This document shows positions 11,981 through 22,271 of a DNA stretch of 64,000 nt, piece after piece (positions within the stretch are counted from its first letter, which is position 1; each line of letters begins with the position of its first letter). The notes beneath the pieces are model-generated. The model saw only the letters and a list, made by a program, of their open reading frames with translations, was not told the DNA's origin and searched no databases. Source of the DNA: Stromatinia cepivora (Eukaryota; Ascomycota; Leotiomycetes; Helotiales; Sclerotiniaceae); contig RCTD01000015.1 in the NCBI GenBank assembly GCA_014898415.1, positions 806,001-870,000 of the forward strand, written 5' to 3'. Both the position numbers and the translations under genes were made by a program.

Positions 11981-12506
11981 TATAAGAATTTCTAATAAGT
12001 TTATTAAATCACTTAATAATATTAACCGAACCGATGGTTATATGATCACGTGATATATTAATAATATAATTTAATATTATTAAATTTTATTATTATATAA
12101 AATTTTGATCATATATCATATTAGAATGATTTATAATGGAATAGAATGTGATGGAAGCATGTAGAACTTTCTTATTTCTAAGGTTAAATATTATTGGTTA
12201 CTATTTCATTTCATTATATAAAATAATTCTATAAGATTCGATTTAAATCGATCTTATTTATAATCATAGAATATTATAGAATTTTATAGAATCTTATCAA
12301 ATATTATAAATAAGAAGATTTTCTTCAAAGAATTCTTCGAAAATAAGTAAAATAAATTCAATATTCAATATACTCATATTTTGACTTCAATCATTATATA
12401 TTCGATCACCCTTTAAGCTATATAACTAAGTCTTCCACTATAATAATAGTAAATAATAGTATTATTATATTATTCACTATTATTAACCGATCAACCTCCT
12501 CCAAGA
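11981..12506 (-). repeat. 526-bp solo-LTR-like repeat, inverted copy of 44848-45376
   Basis: Written on the minus strand it starts TCTTGGAGGAGGTTGAT and ends TTAGAAATTCTTATA. The same sequence, with scattered transitions, lies on the plus strand at 44848-45376. Shared landmarks include CCATCGGTTCGGTTAAT, TCACGTGATCA, the palindromic GATCGATTTAAATCGA and a paired AGAATTCTTTGAAGAAAATC. The other copy is flanked by a 5-bp duplication, as expected for an LTR of an LTR retrotransposon left after recombination. Here the flanks (AATTA / CTATT) do not match, so the boundary or the target duplication has decayed. No coding capacity. Confidence 0.85.
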
Positions 12507-13387
12507 CTATTATACTAGAATAAATTGATCCTTAATTAAAACCTATATAATTAATATCATTGCTACTTCTATATATCATTTATTAATATTATATATATTT
12601 TATATATATTTATTATATAAGATTAGTATAAAGATTAATATAAAAATTATTTATATAAATAATCTACAAATAATCAATAAATAATTTATAGATAATTTGT
12701 AAATAATCTATAAATTATTCACCTATTCATAAATAATCTGTTAATCCGCAAATAGATGGATAATTTGTAGGTAGAAAGACAATCTGCAAATAATTTACAA
12801 ATAATCCGTAAATAATTTATTAATATATACAAATAATCTGATCTGTAAATGGAGATCTAATGGAAAATCCATTAGAGTTATTATCCGCCCTGCGGGTACC
12901 TGTTGCGCAGTTTATTTATATTGTGAAGTGGTTAATGAAAGTTATTTATTATTCAATAACAACAACAGAATAATAGAAAGCTTGAATATAAAAATTAAAG
13001 ATATTTCAGATTATTATAATTTTTTTAATTTTATAATAACTCTTCCTCTTCTAGCTCAAAGATTCGAAGCCGGATCAGTTGATATATTATATATACATCT
13101 TTACTTCTTTTTCTAAATCTTCTATTGTTTTCTCTCCTTTTAAAGATAACATTAAATATCTTCAACTCAAGGAATAATCCAGCACGTCCCAAGCAGAATC
13201 ATTATCAAATACAGGCCCTATGTATTGAGCAACACAAACACTGCAACTCCATCATGTTGCCAAGAATCCATCCCTTCATCCCACCCCGCAAATTCCCAGC
13301 ACAAACTCGCTTAGAGAGGAGTTGAGAGGGAGTTCCTCAAACCCAAACGTGCCAAATTCGAACTTCGTTGGGTGTTACGAGTCGTGT
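12507..13387. other. AT-rich island with low-complexity repeats
   Basis: 12640-12840 is built of repeated AATAATCTRTAAATAATTTATAGATAATTTG-like pieces. A better-preserved island follows: a small palindrome CTAATGGAAAATCCATTAG (12857-12875), then a GC-richer stretch with GGGTACCTG (12893-12901), then 12918-12966, which matches 48757-48809 of the transposon nest apart from transition differences. No gene is supported; the right end is mixed sequence. Confidence 0.5.
12918..12966 (+). repeat. Less damaged copy of the element A segment at 48757-48809
   Basis: The segment TATATTGTGAAGTGGTTAAT...TTATTCAATAACAACA aligns with TATATTATAAAGTGATTAAT...TTATTTAATAACAATA in the nest; most differences are G-to-A or C-to-T in the nest copy. 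This suggests a fragment of element A escaped heavy RIP here. Confidence 0.55.
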
Positions 13388-13861
13388 CTAAGTCTCCCGA
13401 ATTTTCCTTTCCATTGATTCCATAACCTCCTTCACACGCGGGCCTAGGTTTTTGATTTGAAACCAAAGCTCCACAACATCGGTGCACCAAATAATCACAG
13501 ACACAAACAGAGCTGCTTTTCCCATGTTCGAGATATCGAAGAAGATTCCAAACCCTTTCCAGATGAATATGGTGGAGAAAGCAGCCGCTATGCAGCAAAA
13601 TTCGAAATAGACTTGACATTCAATCATATTCCCATCATTCCACCCCTTAACTTTGCATAATCTGCAGCCATTCGAGTATGCGAATCCTATCAACCACTAT
13701 CAGCATGAGCATAAGTGATATTGTAAACGGAGTAAAAAGTCATAAGAAAACTTACCCATAATAAAGTCCAACCCTTTAGGACGGTGTTATCCCCAGCTTC
13801 CAAGAAGAGAATAGTTACGCAAAACACATGGGCCAAAAATTTCAGAGATTGCAGAAGGTGG
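13388..13861 (-). CDS. Multi-pass membrane protein, 3' part (hypothetical)
   Basis: Two exons are clear: 13861-13756 and 13696-13388, joined by a 59-bp GT-AG intron in frame (LLW then WLIGFAYS). An acceptor ACAG with a CTAAT branch-like site lies just upstream, so at least one more exon is expected further right; I did not find it. Hydrophobic segments: LKFLAHVFCVTILFL, LLWWLIGFAYS, VYFEFCCIAAAFSTIFIW and ALFVSVIIWCTDVVELWF, then a short basic tail (MERKIRET). The four-helix layout is like fungal MARVEL-type proteins, but no signature was recognised. Confidence 0.5.
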
Positions 13862-14275
13862 CTGTCGCATTGTATTATTAGTAGTATTTTCTTTTCGATT
13901 TAACTAGATTTGGATTTTGATTTGTAATTTTCTGTATTTCGAATGTCCGAATTCTATGGAAATTCCATGGAATTTCGATGTGATTTCGATGAGACGAAAT
14001 ATCCAAAGAAATTGTAATTCATTTAACATACAAAATTCAACAACGTTCCTTCCTCAACAAACTATCCGATCCTAATTTCCGTATACTCTGACGACCAAAA
14101 GTTTCGAAAGGTAGTATTCATCGTAAATAAGCCTTGTATAAAAGTTTTCAAGCTTGCAGTTTCATTTTCGATCTCTTCTACACCATCTATTAGTATTTCA
14201 GAAATCCCCATTAAGCCTTGTCAGGAGTACCTACCATAATGAGATTTTTGAATTTATCACTCTGTTGTAAACGAA

Positions 14276-14752
14276 CTAAGACCCCTCTTTCCTTTTTGGT
14301 AATATCGATCCGGACTCCAAATCCTCATGGTGCTTTCTCTCTAATATGGAAACAATATATCCCCGCTGAGCGCGCGGGCGTGTCCATATACCCTCCATTT
14401 CCCATTTCATTGCAGTAAGCCTTTCAATAATGCCATCAATTTTCGCGCGTCCTTCTTCTGGCACCAAAGTCACGAGCTCCTCCATGATGACATATTCTGC
14501 TTCTCGAGTAAATTGGTCTTTCCAATATCTGTAAGTGACCATAAGAGAGAAACAAAATATCGTGTTTATCAGTGCGATGGTTCGCCACATCGTCGCGATC
14601 GATATTTCTTCATCCTTGTCGAAGTCAGGTAGTATGATTAACTTGAAAACACATCTCCATATCTTAAGGGTCCATATAGACTGCAAGACACTTCTGAATG
14701 CATCACAAGACGAGAGAATCGCTTCCATATTGATGGGAATAGATGAATACAA
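14276..14752 (-). CDS. Hypothetical protein with one membrane segment
   Basis: 158-codon frame starting MYSSIPINMEAILSSCDAF. One clear membrane segment (TIALINTIFCFSLMVTYRY, about residues 56-75), followed by a charged, helical C-terminal half (REAEYVIMEELVTLVPEEG). It is in the same orientation as the membrane-protein exons at 13388-13861 and could be their 5' part if spliced, but no convincing donor was found. No family recognised. Confidence 0.4.
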   Translation of the reverse strand: MYSSIPINMEAILSSCDAFRSVLQSIWTLKIWRCVFKLIILPDFDKDEEISIATMWRTIALINTIFCFSLMVTYRYWKDQFTREAEYVIMEELVTLVPEEGRAKIDGIIERLTAMKWEMEGIWTRPRAQRGYIVSILERKHHEDLESGSILPKRKEGS

Positions 14753-15144
14753 GTGAGTATATAATGACGTATAAGTAATGTTGAGATATAATATTCCAAT
14801 TCCGAGATTCGAGATTCAAGATTCAGGATCCCAGATTCGGAATGTGAGCTGAAAATATTTCAGGTGATGAACATATCTGTCGATTTGAGATTTGGGGGTT
14901 TGCTATCCCACAACAAGGTGATGTTTTTCAATGTATTGAAAGACCAAAATATCGAATCAAATGCTTGAATCCTTTAATAGATGAATCTTGGTATGTGTGT
15001 GTGTATGACTAGTATTTTTAGTACAAGACGAACTGATTTAATGAAGCCCTAACTATGATCGATCGAACTCGAAAATTTGACCCGCACCCTTCTGCTCAAT
15101 TATGTAATTCTTATAAGATTATGCAATTCACAACAGGAGAATTA
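14753..15144. other. Intergenic region
   Basis: No coding evidence. A short run of imperfect GAGATTC/AAGATTC repeats lies at 14802-14840. Confidence 0.5.
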
Positions 15145-15597
15145 ATGATAATACAATTCGATGGATACAAGATCTCCATCTTCCTTAAGGAGTTAAAGGT
15201 GGGTACTTGAATGATGATATATCCCTCACCACACAAGGAATTGTGAAGAAATACTAACTCCTACCTACAGGTAGCATACGGCAAAACTTACACGTGGCAA
15301 AACATTAATATATTCCAAAACAGACAAAAGGATCCCTGGTACACTGCCATCAATCCCAACGGTCGTATTCCCGTTATTGTCAACCATGACCGCTCTGACT
15401 TTGTCGTCTGGGAATCATCCGCGATCTTGGCCTATCTTACCCGCTACTACGATCCGTCTCATCACTTCTCCTTCCCCATTGACTCTGATGACTATTCCCA
15501 CTGTGAACAATGGATAGCATTCCACCATGCCGGCATAGGTCCTATGCAAAACTTGTTGGCGGACTACAACTTCCAAGGAGAGAAGAAGAAAGCTTGA
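15145..15597 (+). pseudogene. Truncated glutathione S-transferase (Ure2-like class)
   Basis: Two exons, 15145-15198 and 15271-15597, with a 72-bp GT-AG intron (branch ACTAAC, acceptor CCTACAG) encode 126 residues. The thioredoxin-fold half is well preserved: YKISIFLKELKVAYGK, INPNGRIPVIV (cis-proline) and WESSAILAYLTRYYDP. The first helix of the C-terminal half begins (YSHCEQWIAFHHAGIGPMQ), then homology stops and the frame ends NLLADYNFQGEKKKA. Family members are usually 210-260 residues with an all-helical C-terminal domain forming the second substrate site, which is missing here. The annotated start lacks the usual leading beta strand, so the 5' end may also be damaged. Most likely a pseudogene made by deletion or rearrangement near 15548; a short expressed protein is not excluded. 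Confidence 0.75.
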
Positions 15598-18258
15598 CCG
15601 TGACGAGCATGCACTATATCATAGTAACACGCGAGATAAAAACACGAATTTACGCTATCATTTGAAATATTTACCAGTAACCTGAAAATCATTGTCCTCT
15701 CTATCTGTGAGTAACAAAAATGCATTTGCTCTTCTCTTAGTGTTTCTTCAATTCCATATACTAGAGATTTCCCAGAGAAACCATGCATAATTTGGAGTTT
15801 ATGGGTTTAAAATGGAGCTGAAAGTTTTGTCATCTCGTTATTTGAAATCAACACCTCTGTCCAGGATATTCTCCACCCCCGTTTTACATTCTAATACTTC
15901 TCAGCTTTGCAACGAAGAAGTTTAAAGCAAAAGACCTTCCCACTATTGTGAGAGAGTTGGGATATCAAGGCCTAATACATAGCTAGTTCGTAGTTATATG
16001 GTTATATAACTCTTCATAGTTAGATATAAAAGAAAGCTCTGCTTTCCTCTTTTTGAATAATCAATCGTTTTTCCATCAGCCTTTTTGTATACCATTTATG
16101 TACAATCCAAACCATTGTTTAATCTATTAATTCTGTTATTTAAAGCCTTTACAATGTAATCTATTCAATTCCAATCCCTATTCCATTTTGCAGCGTGCTA
16201 TCGGGACGCACGTATCTCGACTTACCTCTTTCACACTATATCCATTAAATAGATATAAGAATGCAACCTAGCAGGACTCGAAACGACATCTGCAGCCTAT
16301 CCATAGATTTTCAAAGCGCCTAGTATAAAGCATGAAGATTGATTTCGGTGCCGCTAGCAACACTCCACAATCAAGTCCGCACTGTCCGTCTGCCTGCTCT
16401 ATGAACGATACGGAGAGGAAATAAAAGAGCTGATCAAGTGCAATAGAGTTCAAGAATGGAAGTTCTTCGGGAATCTAATCTCACGAGTGGTTACTTTGCA
16501 GCAATAGAATGTAAGAGTTGGTCATATGTCACACAAACAGCTTGGTGTGCACAGTACTTCAGATATGAGCAAAAGTAAAGTCAATCGTCTGATTGTGGCG
16601 CTACGGGAATGGTATCCAGTGCATCTCGGAATATATTCGCCGGGGGTAGTATAGTAGAGCTGAGATCTTCAATAGTACAAGGTTTCGGAACTTCTTAAGC
16701 CCATACCAAAAATTAGGCAAGCAAATTATATCTCGTAATGCAAAGAGGTACGTTGAAAAGACGATGATGATGAAAGATGTTTATTCGATGTATTCCCCCC
16801 GCTGCGCTGGAAGATTTATGACGGGTGTGCATATGTTAGGAATATCTCTGGCGAGCACCACGGATTAGAGCCATATGATGTTATCCAGATAATCATTCAA
16901 GTGAAGAACGATGGACTTCAACTTGAATCCCTGAATCTGAGAAATTAGATGAGTATTGCGCTCAGCTAGCAGTAGCCTGGTACGATAACTTTCTCCCTTT
17001 GGAGGTGTTACCCAACGGATAAGCGATAATACTCCTATTGTCTGATCTGTCAGCAACAACCCTTAAGAAGCGCTCAAGATTCTAGATAGGTGTCATTGGA
17101 CATCAGCGTTTTAGTAAAATACAAGATAGAAACAGAAAGTTAAATGACTGGGGAGTAATCACAGTAAGTAATTATCAATAAATCTCAACATCAGAAGACA
17201 AATTTTGCTACGCGGGTCACGACTAATTTTCTTCGCTTTCATAATATATAGTCTACGAGCAACTTGCCCTGCCTACCACAATCCTCCGAATTTTATATAA
17301 GTTTCCTTGAGACGGAGAATTCGCCCTCCATCTTATTGGCACAAACTTTCGTTTCGCCACACTTAGCGGTGTAAAATTATGAGAAAGACGAAGACACAAC
17401 AAGCACGAAGCCCACGAACAAATTTCCTCTACCAACAAGATCACTTAACTCCACACCATCATCGGCGTTATTCATGTAGTAGATATCCAGGTCTTTGCGA
17501 CAAAGCACTTATTGACACGCAAATATGAATCAAATCAAGAACTGGAAATGAAGAGATGTACTACTATCATTCTCATATTGGTCTTTTTCATTTTTTTTTC
17601 AAACAAATGTAACCTATTGCCTAGAGTACGCAAAGAAAGTAAATTAACATGTAAGTCTCTGTAAGTACAAGAACAGAGAAAGCATCCATTTGTAGATAAG
17701 CGATATATATACCCCAGACTTGAGCAGTTCGCATCGACATCCAATATATATCCTAGATTGCAAGCATATGAAGTATGGACCCTCGATCCGGGGCATGGAA
17801 GACGTTATGCACGTCTCGCATGTCCCTCTACATCGCCTCGCTTACCCGGGCACTAGGTGATGACGCTTGTGCCGCACATGTGTTCGGCTTACTTCCTTAC
17901 TCTGTGCACACCTTATATGCACTGTGCCACTCCAACGTTTGGTTTAAATGCGGTGTATACGATTTCGTCAGGAGTTCTGCTCGCGCTCTTCCCCTCAAGG
18001 TAGATAGATATTCAACAAAACTTGTTCTTTTCTTTTAAGAGTTTTGCTTTGAGCTAACATTTCAACTTATTCGTCCACCTATTCACTACTGATTCTTCAG
18101 CGTCATTGTTGTTCAATAAGTGGCGTTAGCTACCCCGCGAAGTATATCTTCAAACAAGCTTAGTGTGAGAGAAGATAGCCTTCAGCTTTTGGTTCCTACA
18201 CCAAAACAAACTAAATCGATATCGAAACTTCTTACTTACAAGAATCTTTCCAAACAAT
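15598..18258. other. 2.6-kb region without supported genes
   Basis: Only short, unrecognised frames on both strands. 17775-18038 (87 codons, MDPRSGAWKTLCTS...) has a mixed composition but no family or splice support. The region sits between two truncated enzyme genes and may hold further decayed sequence. Confidence 0.5.
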
Positions 18259-18702
18259 ATGGACGCCCTTATTACACAAGTCAAGCAATTAGCCGAGAAT
18301 GCCGGTGAGGCTACTCGCCAGCAGTTGATCGATCAGCTTCGTGAACTTACTTATTCTCTCGAGACGGACGATGATACTATGCAGAGACTAATATACAGTG
18401 TAAGTAACGGTATAACTCTACCGTATAGATTCCACCAACTTCGGATCTCAGCAACTGGAAATTGTGATGATTCGAGTGGGCGAGGACCTGAAGCTCTTCG
18501 AGCTTCTAGTTTCTAGTGAGAGCCCTTTGACAGTCGAAGAACTTTCCAAAGAAACTGGTGCTGCGTCTGTTTTGCTCGGCCGTACCTTGAGGTATCTTGC
18601 TTCGGTGAAGCTGATCAAAGAGACGGGAAAAGACCAGTATACTTCTACCAACATCACAGAAACGCTCGCTGTTTCGGGTAATCAAGCTGGTGTCTGTCGT
18701 CG
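18259..18702 (+). pseudogene. O-methyltransferase N-terminal fragment
   Basis: Two exons, 18259-18399 and 18452-18702 (52-bp GT-AG intron), encode the dimerisation / winged-helix part of a fungal secondary-metabolite-type SAM O-methyltransferase (class of sterigmatocystin 8-O-methyltransferase): IDQLRELTYSLETDDDTMQR, VGEDLKLFELLVSSESPLTV, KETGAASVLLGRTLRYLASV. After a donor-like GTAAGT at 18703 no exon with the SAM-binding motif (E/DxGxGxG) can be found, and splicing to the next related fragment gives an immediate stop. About 130 of the usual 390-420 residues remain. Probably a 3'-truncated pseudogene. Confidence 0.75.
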
Positions 18703-19002
18703 GTAAGTTTGGCGTTTCTCTACTTTGCTGGGATCTGAATTTTGTAATAAAGCATGATAAGCCTAAGCTAGCCGATTCTCTAAATCTTAAAGACTTAAAG
18801 ACATGAATAAAACAATAAACAAACTTATTCTTATTTATATACTTACTAAAATCCCCACACAATTCCACTATTCAACAATTCCGTTCCAACTATGCCACTG
18901 CTCCACTGCTCCAACTATCCATATATATCCACTCCGTATGAATATAATAATCGTGGATGCGTACTTAGCACCAGGCTTAATCTATCAAATTAATTATGAT
19001 TT

Positions 19003-19130
19003 TTGTAGATGTTGATCTCAAGCTATAACTTCAAGTTGCACGACTTACTAGTCGCACACAAAACATCCATGAGTGTCAATGTGATCGCAAAGGATTCAGG
19101 AGCTAGTGCTCACTTGTTAGGTTCGGGGCT
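19003..19130 (+). pseudogene. Relic of a second O-methyltransferase
   Basis: The stretch encoding KLHDLLVAHKTSMSVNVIAK and then DSGASAHLLG matches the same winged-helix segment as the gene at 18259 (KLFELL..SPLTVEELSKETGAASVLLG). Just upstream, VDLKL is encoded in another frame, so a small insertion near 19025 breaks the frame. Beyond 19130 homology is lost. It is a diverged paralogue fragment, not an exact duplicate. Confidence 0.6.
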
Positions 19131-19395
19131 CCCTATATCTCAACAGTCAATTGTTCATTCTAATAATCAGATGCAACGAAAGGAGAACGATTGTATCATC
19201 ATGCTATGCTATGCTATACTACGTAATTCCATGCCATGCAAAAAGTCAACAATGCATTTTTTTATGAATCATCGTCCAGAGCCAATGTGAAAACGACAAA
19301 AGAAGAAAGGAAGGGAGAAAATCAATCAATAAGGCAAAAGAGGTAATATTTCGATAGCTGATGGTTGGCCCCGTCATTGATCTCCATCAACCAAT

Positions 19396-22271
19396 CTAAT
19401 CTTCATAAGCATCACCATATTCCCACATACCCTGACGATTCTGTCTAGCCTGAGTTTGACTCTCAGTCAAACTCTTAATAACATCCGCAAATCCCTTCTC
19501 CCAACCCTTCAACTTAGTTGGAACCATGCTAAGACCAATAGCTACAACATCATTATTGATACTGTCGGTCAAATTTTGACTCTTAGCATCGAACAAAGTG
19601 ACATATAAAGTTCCATCTGGAGCTGTATAATCCACATTTGCAACAAGTTCTCTACCAGCTGTGTTGTGAGTGATAAAGTCAATTGCTTCATTCATGTAAT
19701 CCTTATTTGTAGGGAATTGAAGAAGAGTTAAAACGGCATCGACGGCTTGTGGACGAAGCTTTTGGGTTGAGAATTGCGGTTGGGAAAGTGGTCGAAGACG
19801 TGCCCAAGGAATCTTCTCGCTGTTACCATAATCAATGTAAACAACTTCTGCTTCCTTAGCAGTACGATCGTTGGAGCGTATACGAGCACGGTACCATTGA
19901 CCATCCTCAGTAAACTTGGCTGCAACATAATCACCTGCCTTAGGTGGGCCAGGAAGACCAGCTGAGTTGGATGGGTTCAAATGGAAAGACTTGAACTGAG
20001 TCATCAAAGTCTCAAGAGCCGAAGTACCAGTACCGACGATTTGAAGTTTTAACTTCCCATCCTCACCAATTTCGGTAACAACAACATCTCGGTAGTCCTT
20101 TTCTCTCTTGATTGGGGCGATATCATCATCGTTATCGTTGGCAGGTTGGTACTCTTCCTCTTCCTCATCTAACGATGGATCCCAATCTGCCCAGATACCC
20201 TTTCGAGCATCCTTTGCACGCTTCTCAGCTGCTAATAATTCCTTTGAATTTCCGGATTGTTCGGCTGAATGTTGATGAACGGTGGCATAACCTTCTTCAA
20301 CCAAGATTTTACCAAAGCTCTCCTTATTTATATAAAGCTCACCAATGAAGCCACCAACTTTATCGGTACTATGTACATCGATTTCAACATCACGTTGTGA
20401 TAGTCTTCTTGTAGCAAGATCGTGTGCTTCTTTACCAAATGGTTCGCTCTTTTCGCTTGGATTTCTCGCGGATTTGGGAGCTCGAATACCAGCAAGAACA
20501 AAGTTTAATTTGATGCCTTCACGAGGGACGAGTACAACAAATCGGCCACCACTTTTGACAAAATCAACAATGGCTGGAACTTTCTTTTGTCGTTGTAACG
20601 TTCCAACATGTAATTTAGCCTTTTGGACAGTTTCGGATGCATCGAGATATTGCTTTGCCTTGGCAGCCTTTCCAGACCACATTCCTTTCTTTTCTTCCTT
20701 GGCTTTCTCTTGTGCAGCCAAAAGTTCATCATAATTAGGAGCTCGGTCGGTGTCATCTCTGCGATGGCGGATTACTGAGGCCCAACCTTCCTGAACTAAT
20801 AGCAAACCAATATTCTTGTCATTAAGAGTAACCGTGGCAACTTCCTTTGCATCATAATCTTCGGTGCCTGGTCTTGATCCATCGATACTAATTCGGACAT
20901 GCTTTCCAATGAGGCGTTTTCGAATGAATTCCTTGGCTTCATCTCTGAAGGGAGATTCAGATGGCTCGGTAGGTCTAGGTCCACGGATACTACTGATGTT
21001 TATGCGCTTCTCAACACCTGCCTTGTTCTGAACGTAAATTTGATCGGCGCTAAAAATCTTGGTAACTGTTGCCTCAAGACTTCCACCTGAACCATTGTTC
21101 TTTGCAACATGGTCCTTGAAGAGACCGAGTTTGGCATGTTGTGCACGCTTTTCAGCCTCACGTAATGCCGCCATGTCTGAGCCAAGAAGTGTAGAATGGA
21201 AATCGGTACATCGTGCAAGTCCAGCTTCGAGGATAAATTTGGAAATGGTTCCTTTAGGATGTATGACTGAAGCGATGAGTTGATTTTGTGGGCTGAGTCC
21301 AAGGATATGTAATTTAACATTTCTTTGCAATAATCGTTCCTCAACGAAATGTCTTGCTTCGTTTCCGAAAGGTTCGGCGGGAGCGGTTTGTCCATTCGAT
21401 GGGTTGACCCTCTCCGTAGCTGGTGCGCGGATACCAGCAACCAAAGTCATAACTAATTATTATCAGCATTACTATTTAACCATATGAATTCAGCTCACTG
21501 ACCTTGGATATGCTGTGTGGGAGAAACAATCAAACGCACAAGCATTCGATCACCACTCAACACACGTTCAACCAAACCATCGACTGTCTTTCCTTTCCAT
21601 GTATCCAAGAAGGTTTGGGAATTGCCCATGTCATGTTGAACCTCGATACGCCCACCATTGCTTTGCCACAAACCCTTGTCTTCGCTGCGTGCGGTAGCTT
21701 CGTACAACCGTAATGCGTCGAGTTGTTGAAGAGCCGATTCGGAGTCTTCTTTTCGTCCAGCATCTTCTCTCAATTTGATCCAACCTTCCTTTATCATTTC
21801 TTCGGGTAATTTGGTTCCATCGTTGAGGAAGACAAGTCCGTATTCGCGCTTAGTATTTGGAATTTGGTACAATACTTGGAACTGTACAACCTTGCCCACT
21901 ACTAATTTTCGCAAAGCATCGCGAGACTCAAAAGCAAACGGTTCATCGCCCTCCTTTCGCAGATGTGGAGAAGTGCAATAAGCTAGGGATAAAATGCGCT
22001 CGCGTTCAGGATTCTCGATAGAGGAAAGGACAAGACTGTCACCGCTCAAGACGGATTTAACTTTGGCTTGGTTGAGAACCATTTTGCTGTAATCGGATGG
22101 GGGGACGTTGGCAAGTCGTTTCTTTCCAAGGGGTGGAACTCGAGGACTAGGGAATGGTTCAGGGAGGTTAGCAGATTCATGAGAAATCTTTGAAGTCGTT
22201 GAACTGTTAGAAGATTTGCGGTCACTATGATTGCCTGCCGCAGAGCCTATCTTGAATGTTTTGACACCCAT
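19396..22271 (-). CDS. SND1: Tudor staphylococcal nuclease (Tudor-SN / SND1 homologue)
   Basis: Two exons, 22271-21503 and 21452-19396, with a 50-bp GT-AG intron joining HIQ to VMTLVAGIRAP in frame, giving 941 residues. It shows repeated SN-like (OB-fold) modules: first about 68-210 (VKSVLSGDSLVLSS), second from about 232 (LVERVLSGDRMLV into AGIRAPATERVNPS), third from about 385 (EATVTKIFSADQIYV), fourth from about 550 (IVDFVKSGGRFVVLVP). A Tudor domain follows near 740-800 (PKAGDYVAAKFTEDGQWYRA, VVYIDYGNSEKIPW), then a partial fifth SN module to the C-terminus (YGDAYED). About 60 Ser-rich residues precede the first module. Known roles in this family are RNA binding, stress granules and RNA turnover. 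Confidence 0.95.

Noticed and set aside
13457..13660. Plus ORF overlapping the membrane-protein exons
   Set aside because: The minus strand here has hydrophobic segments and an in-frame intron; the plus frame is a shadow.
18703..19130. Splicing of the two methyltransferase fragments into one gene
   Set aside because: Joining at the visible donor and acceptor gives an immediate stop, and both fragments carry the same domain segment.
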